NCBI RefSeq assembly: GCF_001894885.1
Contig: NZ_BCXB01000003.1
Location: 1 to 64,000 of the forward strand
Length of the DNA: 64,000 bases
Origin: Rhodococcus marinonascens NBRC 14363
GTDB lineage: Bacteria > Actinomycetota > Actinomycetes > Mycobacteriales > Mycobacteriaceae
Direction of reading: 5' to 3'
The translations under genes were made by a program, and so were the position numbers. Below the pieces are notes generated by a model, which searched no databases, was not told the DNA's origin, and saw only the letters and a program-made list of their open reading frames with translations. Numbering within the stretch: the stretch's first letter is position 1; the number at the start of each line of letters is the position of its first letter. Shown in pieces: positions 58,577 to 64,000 of this stretch.

Positions 58577-59977
58577 GTGACTACCGGAGCCTGGATTGCC
58601 CTAGCGGCCATATTGGCCGTACTGCTCGTCGTCCTCGTCGTCGGCTCGGTGCTGTATCGGCGTCGGCGGATCTCGCTGAAAGCACCCGCGAAGCCGGAGC
58701 TCGGGACTCCCGAGAAGGACCGGTCGGGCGGCTATCAGGCCGGCGGAGGGTTCAACTTCAGCCAGGGGTCGACCGCCACGGCTCCGCCGCGTGAACCGGT
58801 GCTGCCGAAGCCGGTACCGGAACCCGAGCCACCAATCGAGCCCGAGCGTGAGGTCGAGGCACCGGAACCCCAGCGTGAGGTCGAGGCCCCCGAACCGGAG
58901 CCTGAGGTCGAGGCCCCCGAAGCTGAGCGTGAGGTGCCCGCGGGCCCACCCGAACCGGTGGTTACCTATGAACCCGTCGTCGCACCCGAGGTCGAGCCGG
59001 TACCTGAACCGGCTCCCGCCACCCCTGTACTGGACAAACCTGTACTGGACGAGATCGCTCCCACGGAGGGGCGTCTCGACCGCCTGCGTGGGCGCCTGTC
59101 TCGTTCACAGTCCGCGGTCGGTAAGAGCCTGCTCGGATTGTTGGGCGGAGGCGACCTCGACGAGGACTCCTGGGAAGAGGTGGAGGACACTCTCCTCATC
59201 GCCGATCTCGGCACAGCTACCACCACGAAGATTGTCACGTCACTCCGAGAGTTGATGGTATCGCGGAGCGTCCGGACCGAAGCCGACGCTCGCGCACTGC
59301 TGCGTGAGGTTCTGATCGCCGAGCTGCGACCCGAACTCGACCGTTCGATCCGGGCTGTCCCGCACGAGGATCACCCTGCGGTCCTGCTGGTCGTCGGTGT
59401 GAACGGCACGGGCAAGACCACTACCACCGGCAAGCTTGCCCGCGTTCTCGTAGCGGATGGCAGGCGTGTGCTGCTCGGCGCTGCAGACACGTTCCGCGCC
59501 GCCGCGGCGGACCAACTCCAGACGTGGGCCGAGCGGGTGGGCGCTGAAGTGGTCCGGGGTAAGGACGCGGCGGACCCGGCGGCCGTCGCGTTCGACGCGG
59601 TGGCGAAGGGAATCGAGAACGGCGTCGACGTCGTACTGATCGACACCGCAGGTCGCCTGCACACCAAGACGGGGCTGATGGACGAACTCGGCAAGGTCAA
59701 GCGGGTCGTCGAGAAGAAGGCGTCGGTCGACGACGTCCTCCTCGTCCTCGACGCGACCATCGGCCAGAACGGCCTGGCTCAGGCGCGGGTGTTCGCGGAG
59801 GTCGTCGACATCACCGGTGTCGTGCTGACCAAGTTGGACGGCACCGCGAAGGGCGGCATCGTCTTCCAGGTGCAGCACGAACTGGGGGTTCCGGTGAAGC
59901 TCGTCGGCCTCGGCGAGGGCGCTGACGATCTCGCGCCGTTCGAGCCGGAAGCCTTCATCGACGCGCTGCTTGGATAA
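58577..59977 (+). CDS. ftsY: signal recognition particle receptor FtsY
   Basis: Docks SRP-bound ribosomes at the membrane. 466 residues from a GTG. It starts with a true transmembrane helix (about 6-28), as in other actinobacteria. Next comes a ~130-residue Pro/Glu-rich linker with repeated EVEAPEP motifs, then the N domain and the GTPase G domain with GVNGTGKTTTTGKLA, DTFRAAAADQLQ, DTAGRL and TKLDGTAKGG. ffh would be expected further right, outside the window. Confidence 0.96.
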   Translation: MTTGAWIALAAILAVLLVVLVVGSVLYRRRRISLKAPAKPELGTPEKDRSGGYQAGGGFNFSQGSTATAPPREPVLPKPVPEPEPPIEPEREVEAPEPQREVEAPEPEPEVEAPEAEREVPAGPPEPVVTYEPVVAPEVEPVPEPAPATPVLDKPVLDEIAPTEGRLDRLRGRLSRSQSAVGKSLLGLLGGGDLDEDSWEEVEDTLLIADLGTATTTKIVTSLRELMVSRSVRTEADARALLREVLIAELRPELDRSIRAVPHEDHPAVLLVVGVNGTGKTTTTGKLARVLVADGRRVLLGAADTFRAAAADQLQTWAERVGAEVVRGKDAADPAAVAFDAVAKGIENGVDVVLIDTAGRLHTKTGLMDELGKVKRVVEKKASVDDVLLVLDATIGQNGLAQARVFAEVVDITGVVLTKLDGTAKGGIVFQVQHELGVPVKLVGLGEGADDLAPFEPEAFIDALLG

Positions 59978-60020
59978 CCGGGCCACCGCTAGCCGGAACC
60001 GGGCTGACCAACCCCCTGGC

Positions 60021-60096
60021 GAAACCTGTACGAAACACAATTGGCCCCTGCGTTCACCTACGCGCAACAGTGGGGTGGCAAATCCGAAACACCGAG
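60021..60096 (+). promoter_or_regulatory. two candidate GlnR boxes ahead of amtB
   Basis: The actinobacterial GlnR site is GTNAC-n6-GAAAC-n6. At 60021-60042 there is GAAAC-n6-GAAAC-n6, and at 60075-60096 GTGGC-n6-GAAAC-n6. Both fall in the 173-base gap before amtB. Two half-site pairs in the right spacing ahead of the ammonium transporter operon make GlnR control likely. Confidence 0.6.
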
Positions 60097-60150
60097 AATC
60101 CAAGCTACTCCCAACGGCGTGCAGACCAGCGCGCGACTAGGAGGTAGTAA

Positions 60151-61455
60151 GTGAGTCCCGAGGAAGTGTTGGCAAACTCCGGCAATGCCGCATGGATGCT
60201 GATGTCCGCATCCCTGGTCCTACTGATGACGCCAGGTGTGGCGTTCTTCTACGGCGGCATGTCCCGGTCCAAGTCCGTGCTGAACATGATGATGATGTCG
60301 TTCGGTGCGATGGCCGTCATCGCCACCGTGTATGTCCTGTGGGGTTGGTCGATGTCCTACGGCACCCAGGACATCGGCGGCATCTTCGCGAACCCCTTCG
60401 AATTCTTCGGACTGAAGGACACCATCACCGATGCGGACGGCAACTTCATCGCCGGCGCCTTCGGGTACCCCAACGTGATCGATGTGGCCTTCCAGGTGAC
60501 GTTCGCGATCATCACCACCGCGCTGATCAGTGGTGCGCTCGCCGAGCGTGTGAAGTTCGGTACGTGGATGCTGTTCTCCGGCGTCTGGGTCACGATCGTG
60601 TACTTCCCGCTCGCCCACATGGTCTGGGGCGGTGGGTTACTGTCGGGATCGGAGGATGGCCTGGCGGCCAAGATATTCGGTACCACGGACGACGGTGACG
60701 GTGGTTTGGTTGCTTCGGTCGCCCCGATCGATTTCGCCGGCGGCACCGTGGTGCACATCAATGCCGGTATCGCTGCCTTCGTTCTCGCCGTGATCATCGG
60801 GAAGCGCGCCGGATTCGGTAAGACCGCGTACCGCCCGCACAACCTGCCCTTCGTGATGCTCGGTGCGGCCCTGCTGTGGTTCGGCTGGTTCGGCTTCAAT
60901 GCTGGTTCGGCTTTCGCCGCCGACGGCAACGCCGGCCTGGCCTGGGTCAACACGACCTCTGCGACCGCCGCGGCGATCCTGGGCTGGCTGTTGACGGAGC
61001 GGATCCGGGACGGTCGCGCCACCAGCCTCGGTGCTGCTTCGGGCGCGGTGGCCGGTCTCGTCGCCATCACTCCTGCGGCCGGCGCCCTCAGTCCGGTCGG
61101 ATCGCTCGCACTCGGCGCGGTCGCCGGCATTCTCTCGGCCCTCGCCGTAGGACTGAAGTTCAAGTTCGGCTACGACGATTCCCTCGACGTCGTGGGTGTG
61201 CACCTGGTGTCCGGACTGTGGGGCACCGTGGCCATCGGGTTCTTCGGAACGTCGACTGGTTTGTTCTACGGTGGTGACTACAAGCAGTTGGTCGTTCAGT
61301 TCGTCATCGCAGCGTTTGCGCTGGTCTTCACCGGAATCCTGACTGCGATCATTGCGTTCGCCCTGAAACCGATGGGCTGGAGGGTGTCCGCCGAAACGGA
61401 GGCCCAGGGCATCGACGAGGGCGAACATGCGGAGACCGCGTACGACCTCGTGTGA
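60151..61455 (+). CDS. amtB: ammonium transporter
   Basis: 434 residues, eleven membrane segments, forming a trimeric ammonium channel. The conserved LMTPGVAFFYGGMSRSKSVL, twin-His sites (VVHINAGI and DVVGVHLVSGLWGT) and LLWFGWFGFNAGSAF are all present. GTG start at 60151 with AGGAGG upstream. The cytoplasmic tail ends EHAETAYDLV. GlnB follows after 55 bases and would block the channel when nitrogen is plentiful. Confidence 0.97.
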   Translation: MSPEEVLANSGNAAWMLMSASLVLLMTPGVAFFYGGMSRSKSVLNMMMMSFGAMAVIATVYVLWGWSMSYGTQDIGGIFANPFEFFGLKDTITDADGNFIAGAFGYPNVIDVAFQVTFAIITTALISGALAERVKFGTWMLFSGVWVTIVYFPLAHMVWGGGLLSGSEDGLAAKIFGTTDDGDGGLVASVAPIDFAGGTVVHINAGIAAFVLAVIIGKRAGFGKTAYRPHNLPFVMLGAALLWFGWFGFNAGSAFAADGNAGLAWVNTTSATAAAILGWLLTERIRDGRATSLGAASGAVAGLVAITPAAGALSPVGSLALGAVAGILSALAVGLKFKFGYDDSLDVVGVHLVSGLWGTVAIGFFGTSTGLFYGGDYKQLVVQFVIAAFALVFTGILTAIIAFALKPMGWRVSAETEAQGIDEGEHAETAYDLV

Positions 61456-61465
61456 TCCGCAGTGA

Positions 61466-64000
<2,535 letters not shown>

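Overview
The window looks like a piece of core chromosome from a high-GC, mycolic-acid-type actinobacterium, most likely a Rhodococcus of the jostii/opacus kind; species is not provable from the sequence alone. The reasons are heavy use of GTG starts, many GTGA/ATGA overlaps, F420-linked genes, a lysine-rich HupB tail, and gene order. From pfkA-gatB at the left to amtB-glnB-glnD at the right, the order follows Mycobacterium tuberculosis Rv3010c to Rv2918c (from memory). The main differences are a serine protease gene, an APC permease plus ilvD, and a cystathionine-lyase-like gene present here. Also, coaD and sepIVA are separated only by a short repeat array where M. tuberculosis carries its PDIM/PGL lipid locus. 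I see no phage, plasmid, IS element, CRISPR array or defence island.

Layout. 1-2.2 kb: small unrecognised genes, a frameshifted lipoprotein gene and an orphan NarL-type regulator. 2.2-9 kb: pfkA, gatB, an LppZ-like lipoprotein, a DoxX protein and an APC permease. 9-18.2 kb: branched-chain amino acid and serine synthesis (ilvD, a Cfp6-like protein, ilvBNC behind a transcription attenuator, serA, leuB). 18.4-22.1 kb: secreted protease, FAA hydrolase, gltX, tRNA-Gln and tRNA-Glu. 22.2-26.6 kb: an F420/flavin PPOX protein, an IclR regulator divergent from leuCD, and hupB. 26.6-30.6 kb (minus): fbiD-ppk-mutT1. 30.8-38.5 kb: gpsA, a PLP enzyme, ddl, thiL, a gamma-carbonic-anhydrase-like protein, ung, echA and rpmB. 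38.7-47.3 kb: DAK-domain protein, recG, pyc, rsmD, coaD. 47.5-57 kb: sepIVA, yceD-rpmF-rnc-mutM, a PNPOx protein, OsmC, a ScyD-like beta-propeller, acyP, smc. 57-64 kb: AGCS symporter, ftsY, then the nitrogen-control genes amtB-glnB-glnD; glnD runs off the right edge.

The genes group into a few jobs: Ile/Val/Leu synthesis with its own control; the indirect Gln-tRNA route (GatB, GltX, tRNA-Gln); F420 synthesis and possible use (FbiD, PPOX protein); DNA repair and chromosome handling (Ung, RecG, MutM, MutT1, Smc, HupB); and nitrogen sensing.

The strongest unusual signals are regulatory or structural rather than a new system: a leader peptide plus terminator ahead of ilvB, probable GlnR boxes ahead of amtB, a palindrome over the -35 box of yceD-rpmF-rnc, a 19-bp perfect palindrome at the glnB/glnD junction, repeated signs of leaderless transcription, a likely non-standard start in thiL, one frameshifted gene, and at least eight unrelated short tandem repeats.
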